Origin: Pseudomonas sp. LBUM920
GTDB lineage: Bacteria > Pseudomonadota > Gammaproteobacteria > Pseudomonadales > Pseudomonadaceae
Assembly: GCF_003852315.1 (NCBI RefSeq)
Contig: NZ_CP027762.1
Location: forward strand, 2,089,501-2,153,500
Length of the DNA stretch: 64,000 bases
Direction of reading: 5' to 3'
Shown here: piece by piece, positions 34,267 to 43,538 of the stretch
How positions within the stretch are numbered: the stretch's first letter is position 1
Layout of the letters: each line of letters begins with the position of its first letter
The notes under the pieces: generated by a model
Told to the model about the DNA's origin: nothing
Databases searched by the model: none
Seen by the model: only the letters and a program-made list of their open reading frames with translations
Position numbers and translations under genes: made by a program

Positions 34267-34310
34267 GGAAAGAGCTTACTTAGTGAGTGTTGTTATCCTA
34301 CGGGGCAGTC

Positions 34311-34649
34311 ATGGATATTCAGATAATTTCACGCAATGGCGAACCCGAGTACGCGGTGTTGCCATGGGACCAGTACCAGGCGCTACTAAAAGCCGCCGGT
34401 CAGCAACAACCAGCACTCCCTCCTTCTTCTGACGCTCAGGTCGCTCCCGATCAGGCTTTGCGCCCGCTCGCGGACCTGCGCGGCCTGCGTGAAACCCGGG
34501 GACTGGCCATCGAAACCCTGGCCCGCACCGTGGGCATCAGCCCCTCGTATCTCGGATTGATTGAAAGTGGTGAACGCCAGCCGGATGCCGCCATTCGCCG
34601 CAGCCTGGCCTGGGAATTGGGCGTTGCAGGTTGGAGGGATGAATCTTGA
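34311..34649 (+). CDS. XRE-family helix-turn-helix protein
   Basis: A 112-residue DNA-binding protein. The first 30 residues (IISRNGEPEYAVLPWDQYQ) resemble the N-terminal arm of Phd-type antitoxins. The rest is an XRE helix-turn-helix (LRETRGLAIETLARTVG then ISPSYLGLIESGERQP). Start ATG 34311; a longer frame to 34287 lacks a ribosome-binding site. Its stop overlaps the next gene's TTG start by four bases. It may be an autoregulated partner of that gene. A toxin-antitoxin pairing is possible but not shown. Confidence 0.82.
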   Translation: MDIQIISRNGEPEYAVLPWDQYQALLKAAGQQQPALPPSSDAQVAPDQALRPLADLRGLRETRGLAIETLARTVGISPSYLGLIESGERQPDAAIRRSLAWELGVAGWRDES

Positions 34650-35017
34650 GCCTACGTATCAGCCGTCAACACTGGGATGGATTACTCAACGAACTGGATC
34701 AAGCGCGCCGCCAGCGTCACCTGCTGACCTACCGCGCGCTGCTGGAGCGCCTGCAATTTCCCACGCCGGCGATGCAGACCCTGGCCGCCGCCCTCGAGCA
34801 CCTGGCCGCGCTGGACGCCAAGGCCGAGCAGCCGTTGCGCAGCTCACTGGTGATCAGCCAGGGTGCCAGTCGCCTGCCGCGTACCGGTTTCTTCGAATGT
34901 GTGGAGCGCCTGGGGCGTTTCAGCGGGCCGTCCGATGGCGTGGCCGCCGCATCCTGGCACGCCTCGGAAGTGGTGCGCGTGTTCGAATACGATTATCCGG
35001 AATCTGCCGAGGCTTAA
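34646..35017 (+). CDS. Conserved hypothetical protein (PA3259-like), partner of the XRE gene
   Basis: A 123-residue soluble protein starting at TTG 34646, coupled to the XRE gene by a TTGA overlap. The N-terminal half is helical (WDGLLNELDQARRQRHLLTY); the C-terminal half is mostly beta/loop and contains SRLPRTGFFECVERLG. No catalytic motif or known fold is recognised. Its stop overlaps the EAL/GGDEF gene on the other strand by four bases. I recall a homologue in this syntenic block of P. aeruginosa. Function unknown. Confidence 0.8.
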   Translation: MSLRISRQHWDGLLNELDQARRQRHLLTYRALLERLQFPTPAMQTLAAALEHLAALDAKAEQPLRSSLVISQGASRLPRTGFFECVERLGRFSGPSDGVAAASWHASEVVRVFEYDYPESAEA

Positions 35018-36783
35018 AGCGTCTGGGCCAGCATGTCCATGCTGTCGATCACATGAATGCTGTAGCCCGCCACATCCTTGGCGTGGTGCTTGGCCTGCGA
35101 GGCCAGCTCCGCCAACTGGCTGGCGTCGAGTTGCCCACAGGCCTGTGGATATAAATGCACCACGCCGATCGACAGCGACAACAAGGCGAATTCCTGACGC
35201 GCGCCCTGGCGGTTCAACGCCACAAAGCAGCCGGCGTCGAGGTGTTCGGCGCGGTAGAAGCGTCGGCACTGGGTGTGAAAATCATCCAGCAACTGGTTAA
35301 GCCGCTTGCGCCAATCCTGTGGGCCGAGCACCAGCAAAAAATCATCGCCGCCTATATGCCCGACAAAGTCGCGGCTGGGGTCAACCCGGTCGTTGAGGCA
35401 CTGCGCCAGGCACAGCAAGACCTCATCCCCGCGCCCGTAACCGTAGATATCGTTGAACGGTTTGAAGCTGTCGATATCCACGTAGCAGATCACTGACTCT
35501 CGTTGTTGCTGCAACAGCCGCGTCAGGCATTGCTGGATCGGCACGTTGCCCGGCAGCAGCGTTAGCGGGTTGGCGTAACGCGCCTGCTGGATCTTCAGTT
35601 CGGTGATCAGCTTGAGCACATCGATCACCCGCCCCAGGCCCAGGTAATCGCCATTGAGCGTGATGATGAAATCCTCTTCAATCCGTTGCCGCGCGCGGCT
35701 GGTCAGCAGGCGGCTGACTTGCTGCAGCGATTGGCTCAATTCAACTGCCAAAAAGTCATCGCTCATCAAACGGCTGATGGGCTTGCGCGCGAACAGGTCG
35801 GTGGCGAAGGGCTTGAGCAGCGCGTCGGATAACGAATGCCGGTGCACGATGCCTACCGGGTGGCCACGCCCGTCCAGCACCGCCAGCGAATTGAGATTGG
35901 CCTGGCGGCGGAACGACTCCAGCACCTGGGCGGTGGCAGTGTCCTGATCCACCGCCGGCTGCTCGTTAAGCAGGGCACTGAGGTCGCTGCCTTCTTCGCT
36001 GAGGGCGAGGTTGGCATTATCCTGCTTGGGCAGCATCAGGCGTGCTTCCTGGGGCGGCTGCTCCTGCGGGCGGCAAAGCAGGTAGCCCTGGACCAGGTCC
36101 ACGCCCATCTCGGTCAACACCGCCAATTCTTCGGGTAGCTCAATACCTTCGGCAATGACCTGTGCCCGCGACGCCCTGGCGATTTGCAGGATGGAGCCGA
36201 CGAACTCACGCTTGAGCGCGTCCTGATGGATGCCGTCGATAAAATGCCGATCAATCTTCACGTAGTCTGGGCGCAGCTCCGACCACAACCGCAGGCTGGA
36301 ATAGCCGGCGCCCAGGTCATCCAGGGCGATGGCGAAGCCCATGTCGCGGTAATGGTGCAGTGCGGTTTGCAGCAGATCGAAGTCGTCGGTGGGGGTCTGC
36401 TCGGTGAGTTCGATCACCACTTGGCTGGGGGGAATGCCGAAGTCGCGCAGCAATTGCAAGGTGCGCCCCGGTTGATGCGCGGTCTCCATCAAGGATTCCG
36501 GCGAGATATTCAGGAACAGCTTGCCTGGCAGTTTCTGTTCGCTGAACCGTCGACACGCGCTTTCGCGGCAGGCCATCTCCAGCTCACTGAGGCGCCCGGC
36601 ATGCCCGGCCACTGAGAACAGCGCGACCGGGGAGTGCAATGGACTATTGGAAGGGCCACGGCTGAGGGCTTCGTAGCCGAGGATGCGCCGTTCGGACAGG
36701 CAAATGATCGGTTGGAACAGGCTGTGCAAACTGCCTTGAGCCAGGATAGAGCCCAATGCATTCAGCTGTTCGGTCATGGTCAT
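35014..36783 (-). CDS. EAL-CBS-GGDEF cyclic-di-GMP protein (PA3258-like)
   Basis: A 589-residue cytoplasmic protein in the unusual order EAL - CBS pair - GGDEF. The N-terminal EAL domain has YEALSRG, IELTEQTPTDD and LDDLGAGYSSL with PDYVKIDRHF, so the phosphodiesterase site looks complete. Two CBS-type motifs (about residues 270-410) include KPISRLMSDDF. The C-terminal GGDEF domain carries HIGGDDFLLV; D for E at the fourth position is often tolerated. Start ATG 36783 (or 36777) is used because the longer frame covers the prc terminator. It probably hydrolyses or senses c-di-GMP with nucleotide input from the CBS pair. Confidence 0.9.
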   Translation of the reverse strand: MTMTEQLNALGSILAQGSLHSLFQPIICLSERRILGYEALSRGPSNSPLHSPVALFSVAGHAGRLSELEMACRESACRRFSEQKLPGKLFLNISPESLMETAHQPGRTLQLLRDFGIPPSQVVIELTEQTPTDDFDLLQTALHHYRDMGFAIALDDLGAGYSSLRLWSELRPDYVKIDRHFIDGIHQDALKREFVGSILQIARASRAQVIAEGIELPEELAVLTEMGVDLVQGYLLCRPQEQPPQEARLMLPKQDNANLALSEEGSDLSALLNEQPAVDQDTATAQVLESFRRQANLNSLAVLDGRGHPVGIVHRHSLSDALLKPFATDLFARKPISRLMSDDFLAVELSQSLQQVSRLLTSRARQRIEEDFIITLNGDYLGLGRVIDVLKLITELKIQQARYANPLTLLPGNVPIQQCLTRLLQQQRESVICYVDIDSFKPFNDIYGYGRGDEVLLCLAQCLNDRVDPSRDFVGHIGGDDFLLVLGPQDWRKRLNQLLDDFHTQCRRFYRAEHLDAGCFVALNRQGARQEFALLSLSIGVVHLYPQACGQLDASQLAELASQAKHHAKDVAGYSIHVIDSMDMLAQTL

Positions 36784-36797
36784 GGCGATCTCGATCG

Positions 36798-36834
36798 AAA
36801 AAAAAGGACCGCAGGCTTGGCGCCTGCGGTCCTT
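36798..36834 (-). terminator. Intrinsic terminator of prc
   Basis: On the minus strand, AAGGACCGCAGGC / GCCTGCGGTCCTT closes a short loop and is followed by eight T's. It lies 68 bp after the prc stop and ends the transcript before the EAL/GGDEF gene. Confidence 0.93.
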
Positions 36835-36901
36835 CATTTCACGACAGAATGATGTCTATATGATGACACTCCGAGGAGCGATCACATTAAATTGCCATCA
36901 T

Positions 36902-38983
36902 TTACTGCTTGGCCACCTGTTTGCTGATTTTCAGGTAGTCGAGCAGGATCCGGCCTGTTTCAGACAGGTAGGCGTCGTCTTCCGGCTTGGTTTTTTCCGG
37001 CTCGGTCGGCAGCGCATCTTCATCTTCTTTCTTCAGTTCCTTGAGCGGGTCTTCGCCTTTGGCCTTGCGGCGGGCGTTTTCCAGTACCAGTTGCTGATTT
37101 TCGATGCTGGTGTGCTGCGCACGGCGATCGGCTTCGTTGAGGCTGACGGTTTTCTCTTCCATCAGCTTCTTGGCCAGGGCCAGTTTGTCGCGGATGAACA
37201 CAAACTCGGCATCCTTGGCGGAGCGCGCGTCATGGTCAGCCTTCAACTGCGTCAGGAACGGTTTGAACGGGTCCGACGCCGGCTTGATCGCAGGGCGGAT
37301 GGTGTCCCACGGCATGGCTTCAGGCAGGGCGCTCTCGCCGATTTCCTTGGTGTCGATGATCGACGGGAAGTCGACATCCGGCAGCACGCCCTGATGCTGG
37401 GTGCTCTGCCCGGAAACCCGGTAGAACTTGGCCAGGGTCAGTTTCAGCTCGCCATGGTTAAGCGGCTGAATGGTCTGCACGGTGCCTTTACCGAAGGTCT
37501 GGCCGCCGACGATCAGCGCACGGTGGTAGTCCTGCATCGCGCCGGCGAAAATTTCCGAGGCCGAAGCCGAGAGGCGGTTGACCAGCAACGCCATCGGCCC
37601 TTTGTAGAAGGCACCCGGGTTCTCGTCCTCAAGCACATCGACACGGCCGTCAGCGTTGCGTACCAACACGGTCGGGCCTTTGTCGATAAACAGGCTGGTC
37701 AGCTCGGTGGCTTCCTGCAGGGAACCGCCGCCGTTGTTGCGCAGATCGATCACTACGCCGTCGACTTTGTCCTTCTGCAGTTCGGTCAGGATTTTCTTCA
37801 CGTCGCGGGTGGTGGACTTGTAGTCCGGATCACCGGCACGGAACGCTTTGAAATCCAGGTAGAAGGCCGGGATCACAATCACGCCCAGCTTGTAATCCTT
37901 GCCATCCTGCTTGAGGTTCAGGATCTGCTTCTGCACGGCCTGGTCTTCAAGCTTCACCGCTTCACGGGTGATGGACACGATCTTGCTGGTCTGGTCGTTC
38001 GGTGCATTGGTGTGCGGAATCACTTCCAGACGCACCACGCTGCCTTTTGGCCCGCGGATCAGCTTGACCACTTCGTCCAGACGCCAGCCGACCACGTCGA
38101 CCATCTCTTTGTCGGCCTGGGCCACGCCGATGATCTTGTCGGCCGGAGCGACCTGCTTGGTTTTGTCTGCCGGACCTGCCGGCACCAGACGCACGATCTT
38201 GACCTGGTCATTGTCGCTTTGCAGGACGGCACCGATGCCCTCCAGCGACAGACTCATGTTGATATCAAAGTTTTCCGCGTTATCTGGCGACAGATAATTG
38301 GTGTGCGGGTCGTAGGACATCGCGAAGGTGTTGATGTAGGCCTGGAAGATATCTTCGGCACGGGTCTGGTCCAGACGTGCCAGCTGATTCTTGTAGCGCT
38401 TGGTCAACAGCTCTTGAATGGCCTTGGGCTCTTTGCCGGCGATCTTCAAGCGCAGCACTTCGTCCTTGACGCGTTTGCGCCACAGGTCGTCAAGGGCGGC
38501 GCTGCTGGTCAGCCAAGGCGCGTCCTTGCGATCCACCAGAAGGGTTTCTTTCTGGGTGAAGTCGAGCTTGTCGACGCCTTTGTCCAGCTCACCCAGGGCG
38601 AAGTCCAGACGCGCTTTGACGCGGTCCAGGTAACGCTTGTAAATGGTGAAGCCGGGCTGCAGGTCGCCGCTTTTGAGGAAGTCGTCGAACTGGGTCTTCC
38701 ACTTATCGAACTCAGCGATATCGCTGGCCAGGAAGTAGCTGCGCGACGGATCCAGCAGCTTGAGGTAGCTGTCGTAGATGATCACCGAGCGCGCGTCGTC
38801 CAGCGGCGGCTTGCTGTAGTGATGGCGCTTGAGCAACTCGACGACGTTAAGGCTTGCAATCACCTCATCGCGATCAGGCTGAAGGTTGTCCCAGCTGTTG
38901 GCTGCGAACGTATTGGTCGACATCGACGCGAAGCCGAGACCAATGAAAAAAGCGAGGGCGGTGCTGGGGAACAGATGCTTCAT
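36902..38983 (-). CDS. prc: Carboxy-terminal processing protease Prc (tail-specific protease, AlgO)
   Basis: A 693-residue periplasmic protease of family S41A. A signal peptide (STALAFFIGLGFASM ... TFAA) starts at ATG 38983, which is preferred over ATG 39016. A PDZ domain spans about residues 230-320, and the catalytic region contains LSASASEIFAGAM (serine nucleophile) and GGQTFGKGTVQ (lysine base). A basic, Lys/Glu-rich C-terminal extension is typical of Prc. The P. aeruginosa homologue (AlgO, PA3257 as I recall) degrades MucA variants and so influences alginate. It is transcribed alone, with a terminator at 36798. Confidence 0.95.
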   Translation of the reverse strand: MKHLFPSTALAFFIGLGFASMSTNTFAANSWDNLQPDRDEVIASLNVVELLKRHHYSKPPLDDARSVIIYDSYLKLLDPSRSYFLASDIAEFDKWKTQFDDFLKSGDLQPGFTIYKRYLDRVKARLDFALGELDKGVDKLDFTQKETLLVDRKDAPWLTSSAALDDLWRKRVKDEVLRLKIAGKEPKAIQELLTKRYKNQLARLDQTRAEDIFQAYINTFAMSYDPHTNYLSPDNAENFDINMSLSLEGIGAVLQSDNDQVKIVRLVPAGPADKTKQVAPADKIIGVAQADKEMVDVVGWRLDEVVKLIRGPKGSVVRLEVIPHTNAPNDQTSKIVSITREAVKLEDQAVQKQILNLKQDGKDYKLGVIVIPAFYLDFKAFRAGDPDYKSTTRDVKKILTELQKDKVDGVVIDLRNNGGGSLQEATELTSLFIDKGPTVLVRNADGRVDVLEDENPGAFYKGPMALLVNRLSASASEIFAGAMQDYHRALIVGGQTFGKGTVQTIQPLNHGELKLTLAKFYRVSGQSTQHQGVLPDVDFPSIIDTKEIGESALPEAMPWDTIRPAIKPASDPFKPFLTQLKADHDARSAKDAEFVFIRDKLALAKKLMEEKTVSLNEADRRAQHTSIENQQLVLENARRKAKGEDPLKELKKEDEDALPTEPEKTKPEDDAYLSETGRILLDYLKISKQVAKQ

Positions 38984-39065
38984 GCTGATTCGACGCGGGG
39001 GCAATTGATAACGCATATTAGGCCGTCTTTGAGGGAGCCGGTTCCATATGATCCGGTCGCATAAT

Positions 39066-39097
39066 GCAAAAAGCCCGGCGCTACAGCTACGGGCTCA
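39066..39097 (-). other. Terminator-like hairpin upstream of prc
   Basis: On the minus strand AGCCCG / CGGGCT is followed by TTTTTGC. No minus-strand gene lies upstream, so this is either a prc leader attenuator (if prc transcription starts above 39097), the end of a short antisense transcript, or chance. Confidence 0.35.
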
Positions 39098-39121
39098 GTC
39101 CAGACTCACTATGGAGGCACT

Positions 39122-40084
39122 GTGAAAGCATTGCAAGGCGTTGAAGGTCATGTGGAGTGGCTGACAGAACCCAGCCCTACTTGCGATGTAGGCCAAGTTC
39201 GCATTTGTGTGGCGACTGCGGGCCTTAATCGCGCCGATTTATTACAGCGCGCCGGGCTCTATCCACCCCCGCCTGGCGCCAGCCACGTGCTGGGTCTTGA
39301 GTGCGCCGGGGTTATCAGTGAGGTCGGGCCGGGGTCGTCCTGGCAGGTCGGTGACCGCGTTTGCGCATTGCTCGCCGGTGGCGGCATGGCCGAAGAAGTG
39401 GTGGTGGATGCGCGCCATGTACTGCCGGTACCGGAAGGTTTGTCGCTGACCGAAGCAGCGGCTCTGCCCGAGGTGTACAGCACGGCGTGGCTGAATCTGT
39501 TCCAGCTGGCGGGCCTCAAGCCCGGTGAAAAAGTCTTGCTGCATGCCGGCGCCAGTGGTGTGGGCTCGGCGGCGATCCAGCTGTGCAAGGCGTTTGGCAG
39601 CCCGTGCTGGGTCAGCGTCGGCTCGGCGCAGCGCCTGGCGTACTGCGAGGCACTCGGTGCCCAGGGCGGCGTGGTACGTAATGACGGCATTGAAGGGCTA
39701 AGCGATTTCGGGCCGTTCGATGTGATCCTCGACCCGGTGGGTGGCAACTACGCCGCGCTGGACCTCAAGCTGCTGGCCCTGGACGGCCGCTGGGTATTGA
39801 TCGGCTTGATGGGCGGGCGCGACGCGCAGCTCGACCTGGCGCAGGTGCTGGGCAAGCGCATTCAGCTGCTCGGCTCGACCCTGCGCAGCCGCAGCGATCA
39901 GTTCAAGGCAGACCTGTTCAGTGACTTGAGCCAGCAGGTATGGCCGCTGTTTGCCGAGGGACGCTTGAGCCCGCAACTGGCCAAGACCTTCCCGATCAAG
40001 GATGCCGAGGCGGCGTTTGCCGAGTTGGCGAGCAACCAGATTTCCGGGAAATTGGTGTTGGTGATTGACGAGAGTTTGGTCTGA
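39122..40084 (+). CDS. NAD(P)H:quinone oxidoreductase (zinc-type dehydrogenase superfamily, PIG3/Qor-like)
   Basis: A 320-residue medium-chain reductase. GTG 39122 follows a strong GGAGG. The N-terminal half has NRADLLQRAGLYPPPPGASH, the signature of the TP53I3/PIG3 quinone oxidoreductase group, then the nucleotide-binding segment VLLHAGASGVGSAAIQLC (about residues 139-156). The zinc-ligand cysteines of alcohol dehydrogenases are absent, as expected for quinone reductases. It is divergent from prc. Physiological quinone or enone substrate unknown. Confidence 0.9.
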   Translation: MKALQGVEGHVEWLTEPSPTCDVGQVRICVATAGLNRADLLQRAGLYPPPPGASHVLGLECAGVISEVGPGSSWQVGDRVCALLAGGGMAEEVVVDARHVLPVPEGLSLTEAAALPEVYSTAWLNLFQLAGLKPGEKVLLHAGASGVGSAAIQLCKAFGSPCWVSVGSAQRLAYCEALGAQGGVVRNDGIEGLSDFGPFDVILDPVGGNYAALDLKLLALDGRWVLIGLMGGRDAQLDLAQVLGKRIQLLGSTLRSRSDQFKADLFSDLSQQVWPLFAEGRLSPQLAKTFPIKDAEAAFAELASNQISGKLVLVIDESLV

Positions 40085-40115
40085 CACCCGTCTCCGGCTG
40101 AAATGAGATCAAAGT

Positions 40116-40202
40116 GTGGGAGCGGGCTTGCTCGCGAAGGCGGAGTGTCAGATGAAACATTCTTCACTGACAAACCGCTTTCGCGAGCAAGCCCGCTCCC
40201 AC
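40116..40202. repeat. REP-type inverted repeat
   Basis: GTGGGAGCGGGCTTGCTCGC and GCGAGCAAGCCCGCTCCCAC between convergent genes. Confidence 0.88.
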
Positions 40203-40235
40203 AGTGGATTGGATTTCAATTCAAGGAGCGCAGTG

Positions 40236-40889
40236 TCATACCCAGTGATGAATCGGCCAGCCGGCCTTTTCTGCATGTTCACGCAACACCGGATCCGGAT
40301 TCACCACCTGCGGGTGATCCACTTTCAGCAGCAGTGGCAAATCATTGCGTGAATCCGAGTAGAAATACGCGCCGTCGAGCGTCTCGCTTTCCTGCTCCAG
40401 CCATTCCAGCAACCGCGTGATCTTGCCTTCACGGTACGTCAGTACACCCACGGTATGGCCGCTGTACACGCCATGGCTGACATCCAGGTCGATGCCCAGC
40501 ACTTCATCAATACCAATACGTGCCGCAATCGGTTTGACCAGGTGGGTGCCCGACGCGGAAATCACCAGAATCCGGTCGCCGTTCGCGCGGTGGCGAGCGA
40601 TGGTCTTGGTGGCGTCACTGTAGATCAGCGGCTCGATGACGTCCTCGACCCACGGCTCTACCAGGTGCTCGATCTCTTCCGGCGTGCGGCCGATCATGGG
40701 TTCCAGGCTGAAGTCCATGAAGGCTTCCATGCGCAGCTTGCCCTGGCCGTAGGCGTCCATCAATTCGTTGTTCTTGCGCATGAATGACTCAGGGTCGACC
40801 CAGCCCAGGCGGCCCATCTGCTCGCTCCACAGGGTGGCGCAGTCGCCGTGGATCAAGGTGTCGTCCAAATCAAAAATTACCAATGCCAT
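40236..40889 (-). CDS. HAD-family phosphatase (HAD-IB, SerB-like)
   Basis: A 217-residue HAD hydrolase. Motif I is FDLDDTLIHGD (nucleophile D7, acid D9), motif II VISASGTHL, and motif IV YFYSDSRNDLPLL; the helical cap between motifs I and II is the IB type found in phosphoserine phosphatase. It begins 30 bp after the ABC ATPase gene on the same strand and is probably the last gene of that importer operon. A role in dephosphorylating an imported phosphate ester is an inference from this context. Confidence 0.88.
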   Translation of the reverse strand: MALVIFDLDDTLIHGDCATLWSEQMGRLGWVDPESFMRKNNELMDAYGQGKLRMEAFMDFSLEPMIGRTPEEIEHLVEPWVEDVIEPLIYSDATKTIARHRANGDRILVISASGTHLVKPIAARIGIDEVLGIDLDVSHGVYSGHTVGVLTYREGKITRLLEWLEQESETLDGAYFYSDSRNDLPLLLKVDHPQVVNPDPVLREHAEKAGWPIHHWV

Positions 40890-40919
40890 CCGTCATGCTC
40901 TCTGAAATAAATCGTGGCG

Positions 40920-41909
40920 TCAGGCTACTTCACACAACGCACTGGGGTCGATGGAAAGTGCCAGGCGCTGGCCATCCGGGTGCAGGTCGTCGGCGGAACG
41001 GTTGAGCACATCCACCACCAATTCCACGCCGCGTGCCTCGATGCGGTAGCGAATCACGTTGCCCAGCAGGCTGTGGCTGCGCACCAGTGCGTCGAGTTCG
41101 CCGCTGCGGCTCAGTTCGATGGCCTCCGGGCGAATCGCAATGCGCCCACTGATCGGGCGTTGCAGCAATTGGCTGGCCTTGTCGGCGTCGAGCAGGTTGT
41201 AGTTGCCGATGAAACCGGCGGCGAACACATCCACCGGCGCGGTGTAGAGCGTCTCGGCATCACCGCTCTGCACGATCTTGCCCTGGTTCATCAGGAAGAT
41301 GCGGTCGGACATGGTCAGGGCTTCTTCCTGGTCATGGGTGACGAAAATCGTGGTCAGCCCCAATTCGCGCTGAATCTGGCGGATCTGTTCGCGCAGGTGC
41401 TTGCGGATCCGCGCGTCCAGCGCCGACAGCGGCTCATCGAGCAGCAACAGGCGTGGGCGGGTCACCAGCGAGCGGGCGAGGGCCACGCGCTGGCACTGGC
41501 CACCGGACATCTGATGCGGGTAGCGGCCGGCGAGTTCTTTGAGCTCAACCAGTTGCAGCACTTCCTGCACGCGCTTATGGCTGTCGTCGGCGTTGACCTT
41601 TTGCATGCGCAGGCCGAAGGCAACGTTCTGCTCCACGGTCATGTTGGGGAACAGCGCGTAGCTCTGGAACACCATGCCGATGTGGCGTTTCTGCGGGCTG
41701 AGGGGAACGATGTCCTGGCCATCCAGCAGAATTTTGCCACTGTCCACCGACGTGAGGCCGGCGATGCAACGCAGCAAGGTCGACTTGCCGCAACCGGACG
41801 GGCCGAGCAGGGTGACGAATTCGCCCTTGGCGATCTCGCAATTGATGTCACTGAACACCGGGGTGCCGGCGTAGCCTTTTTGCAGGTGTTGGACGCTGAC
41901 GAAGCTCAT
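40920..41909 (-). CDS. ABC importer ATP-binding protein (PotA/FbpC/PhnT-like)
   Basis: A 329-residue ATPase with Walker A GPSGCGKST (about residues 37-45), signature MSGGQCQRVALARSL (about 134-148), Walker B LLLLDEPLSALD and H-loop VTHDQEEA. A C-terminal TOBE-like domain (about 250-329) places it in the CUT1/FbpC/PotA class. It overlaps the upstream permease gene by four bases. With two permeases, a binding protein and a phosphatase it forms a complete importer. Confidence 0.92.
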   Translation of the reverse strand: MSFVSVQHLQKGYAGTPVFSDINCEIAKGEFVTLLGPSGCGKSTLLRCIAGLTSVDSGKILLDGQDIVPLSPQKRHIGMVFQSYALFPNMTVEQNVAFGLRMQKVNADDSHKRVQEVLQLVELKELAGRYPHQMSGGQCQRVALARSLVTRPRLLLLDEPLSALDARIRKHLREQIRQIQRELGLTTIFVTHDQEEALTMSDRIFLMNQGKIVQSGDAETLYTAPVDVFAAGFIGNYNLLDADKASQLLQRPISGRIAIRPEAIELSRSGELDALVRSHSLLGNVIRYRIEARGVELVVDVLNRSADDLHPDGQRLALSIDPSALCEVA

Positions 41910-42706
41910 TGGCTTTTGTCCTTGTTCAAGATATTGGCGGCCCAGGTCAGCACCAGCACAAAGAAGAAATAGGAAATGACGACGGCACTGGTGAAGTGGC
42001 CGCTGCTGTTGCGCATGTTGTTGAGGTACACCTGCAGGGTTTCGTAGCGGGTGCCCACCAGGATGTTGGCGAACACGAACTCACCGAACAGGAACGAAAA
42101 CGACAGCAGCAGCGCTACCATCAGGCCCTTGCGCAGGTTCGGCAGCACCACCAGGATTGCCGCCTGCCAGGTGCTCGCGCCGAGCAATTGCGAGGCGTCC
42201 ATCAAGTCGCGCAGGTTGATCGCTTGCAGGTTGTTGGTGATCGCGCGGTACATGAACGGCAGGGCCACGGTGAAGTAGCAGCCGATCAGAATCCACGGCG
42301 TGCCCACCATCGCCAGCGGCCCGGAACCGTAGAGTTGCAGCAGGCCCACCGACGACACCACCGGCGGCACCGCGAAGGGCAGCAGGATGAGGATGTTCAT
42401 CAGCGCGTCGAGCCGGGGGAAGTGGTAATGCACCACGAACAGCAGCGGCAGAATCAGCACCACTGACAGGATCAGCGCACCCACGCACACCAGCAGCGAC
42501 TGGCCAAAGGCGGCCAGAAAGCGTGGGTCGCTCCACAGCTGCACATACCATTTCACCGTGAAGCCGGCCGGCAGGATCGTCGCTGACCAGCTGCTGGCAA
42601 TGGAGTAGACAAAGGTGCCCACCAGCGGCAACACCAAAATCGCAAACAACAGGTACACCACTACGCGATGGTAGAGGGAGGCCGAGCCGGCTTCAGCGCG
42701 AGACAT
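41906..42706 (-). CDS. ABC importer permease 2
   Basis: A 266-residue inner-membrane permease with six transmembrane segments and the cytoplasmic EAA-like loop (DLMDASQLLGASTWQAAI then LPNLRKGL, about residues 165-195). It is coupled to the ATPase gene by overlap and to permease 1 by a 14-bp overlap at its own start. Pairs of this type occur in Fe3+, polyamine and aminoethylphosphonate importers. Confidence 0.9.
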   Translation of the reverse strand: MSRAEAGSASLYHRVVVYLLFAILVLPLVGTFVYSIASSWSATILPAGFTVKWYVQLWSDPRFLAAFGQSLLVCVGALILSVVLILPLLFVVHYHFPRLDALMNILILLPFAVPPVVSSVGLLQLYGSGPLAMVGTPWILIGCYFTVALPFMYRAITNNLQAINLRDLMDASQLLGASTWQAAILVVLPNLRKGLMVALLLSFSFLFGEFVFANILVGTRYETLQVYLNNMRNSSGHFTSAVVISYFFFVLVLTWAANILNKDKSQ

Positions 42707-43538
42707 GGTAGCTCCTCTTGAGCAGCAATTGATGAACCACGGTGACCACGGTCATCAGCGCCACCAGCACCACGGCCAGGGCACTGGCCATGTTCGGGTC
42801 CAGGGAAATATCACCGGAGACCATCGCCGCGATGCGGATCGGCAGCACGTTGAAGTTGCCGGTGGTCAGCGCGTACACCGTGGCATAGGCGCCCAGAGCA
42901 TTGGCCAGCAGGATCACGAAAGTGCCGAGCAGCGCCGGGGTGAGCACCGGCAAGCCGATGTGCCGCCAGAACTGCCAGCCGCTGGCGCCCAGCAGCGAGG
43001 CCGATTCACGCCAGTCTTCACGCAACGCATCGAAGGCCGGGTAGAGCAGCAGCACGCCCAATGGAATCTGGAAGTAGGTGTACAGAATGATCAGGCCGGT
43101 TTTGGAATACAGGTTGAAGTCCTGAATGATCCCGGCCTGCTTGAGCATGATCGTGATGCTGCCGTTGAAGCCCAGCAGGATGATGAAGGCGAAGGCCAGC
43201 GGCACGCCGGCAAAGTTGCTGGTCATGTTGGCGAAAGCGGTGACGAAATTGCGCAACGGCCCATCGACGCGGCGCAACGAATAGCTGCCGAGCACCGAGA
43301 TGATGATGCCGAACACGCTGGAGTAGAAGCTGATCTCCAGGCTGTACTGGATGGCTTGCAGGTAGAACTTCGAACTGAAGATCTTGATGAAGTTGGCCAC
43401 GCCCCAGCCGAACTCCTCCGATTGCAGGCTGTTGACCAACACCCACACCAGCGGGGCGATTTCAAACACGATAAAGAACAGCGCAAAGGGCACCAGGCAG
43501 AGGATCGCCAGCCATTTGCCACGGGTTAGGGAATTCAC
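42693..43538 (-). CDS. ABC importer permease 1
   Basis: A 281-residue permease with six transmembrane segments and an EAA loop (LREDWRESASLLGASGWQFW then LPVLTPAL). The start is set at GTG 43538, which overlaps the stop of the phosphatase gene as GTGA; the longer open frame to 43604 would run through that coding sequence. It pairs with permease 2 to form the translocation path. Confidence 0.88.
   Translation of the reverse strand: MNSLTRGKWLAILCLVPFALFFIVFEIAPLVWVLVNSLQSEEFGWGVANFIKIFSSKFYLQAIQYSLEISFYSSVFGIIISVLGSYSLRRVDGPLRNFVTAFANMTSNFAGVPLAFAFIILLGFNGSITIMLKQAGIIQDFNLYSKTGLIILYTYFQIPLGVLLLYPAFDALREDWRESASLLGASGWQFWRHIGLPVLTPALLGTFVILLANALGAYATVYALTTGNFNVLPIRIAAMVSGDISLDPNMASALAVVLVALMTVVTVVHQLLLKRSYHVSR

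Noticed and set aside
40103..40420. Plus-strand frames across the REP at 40116
   Set aside because: Their translations are the REP sequence itself (GLAREGGVS-type and similar strings that recur at every REP) plus antisense of the HAD gene.
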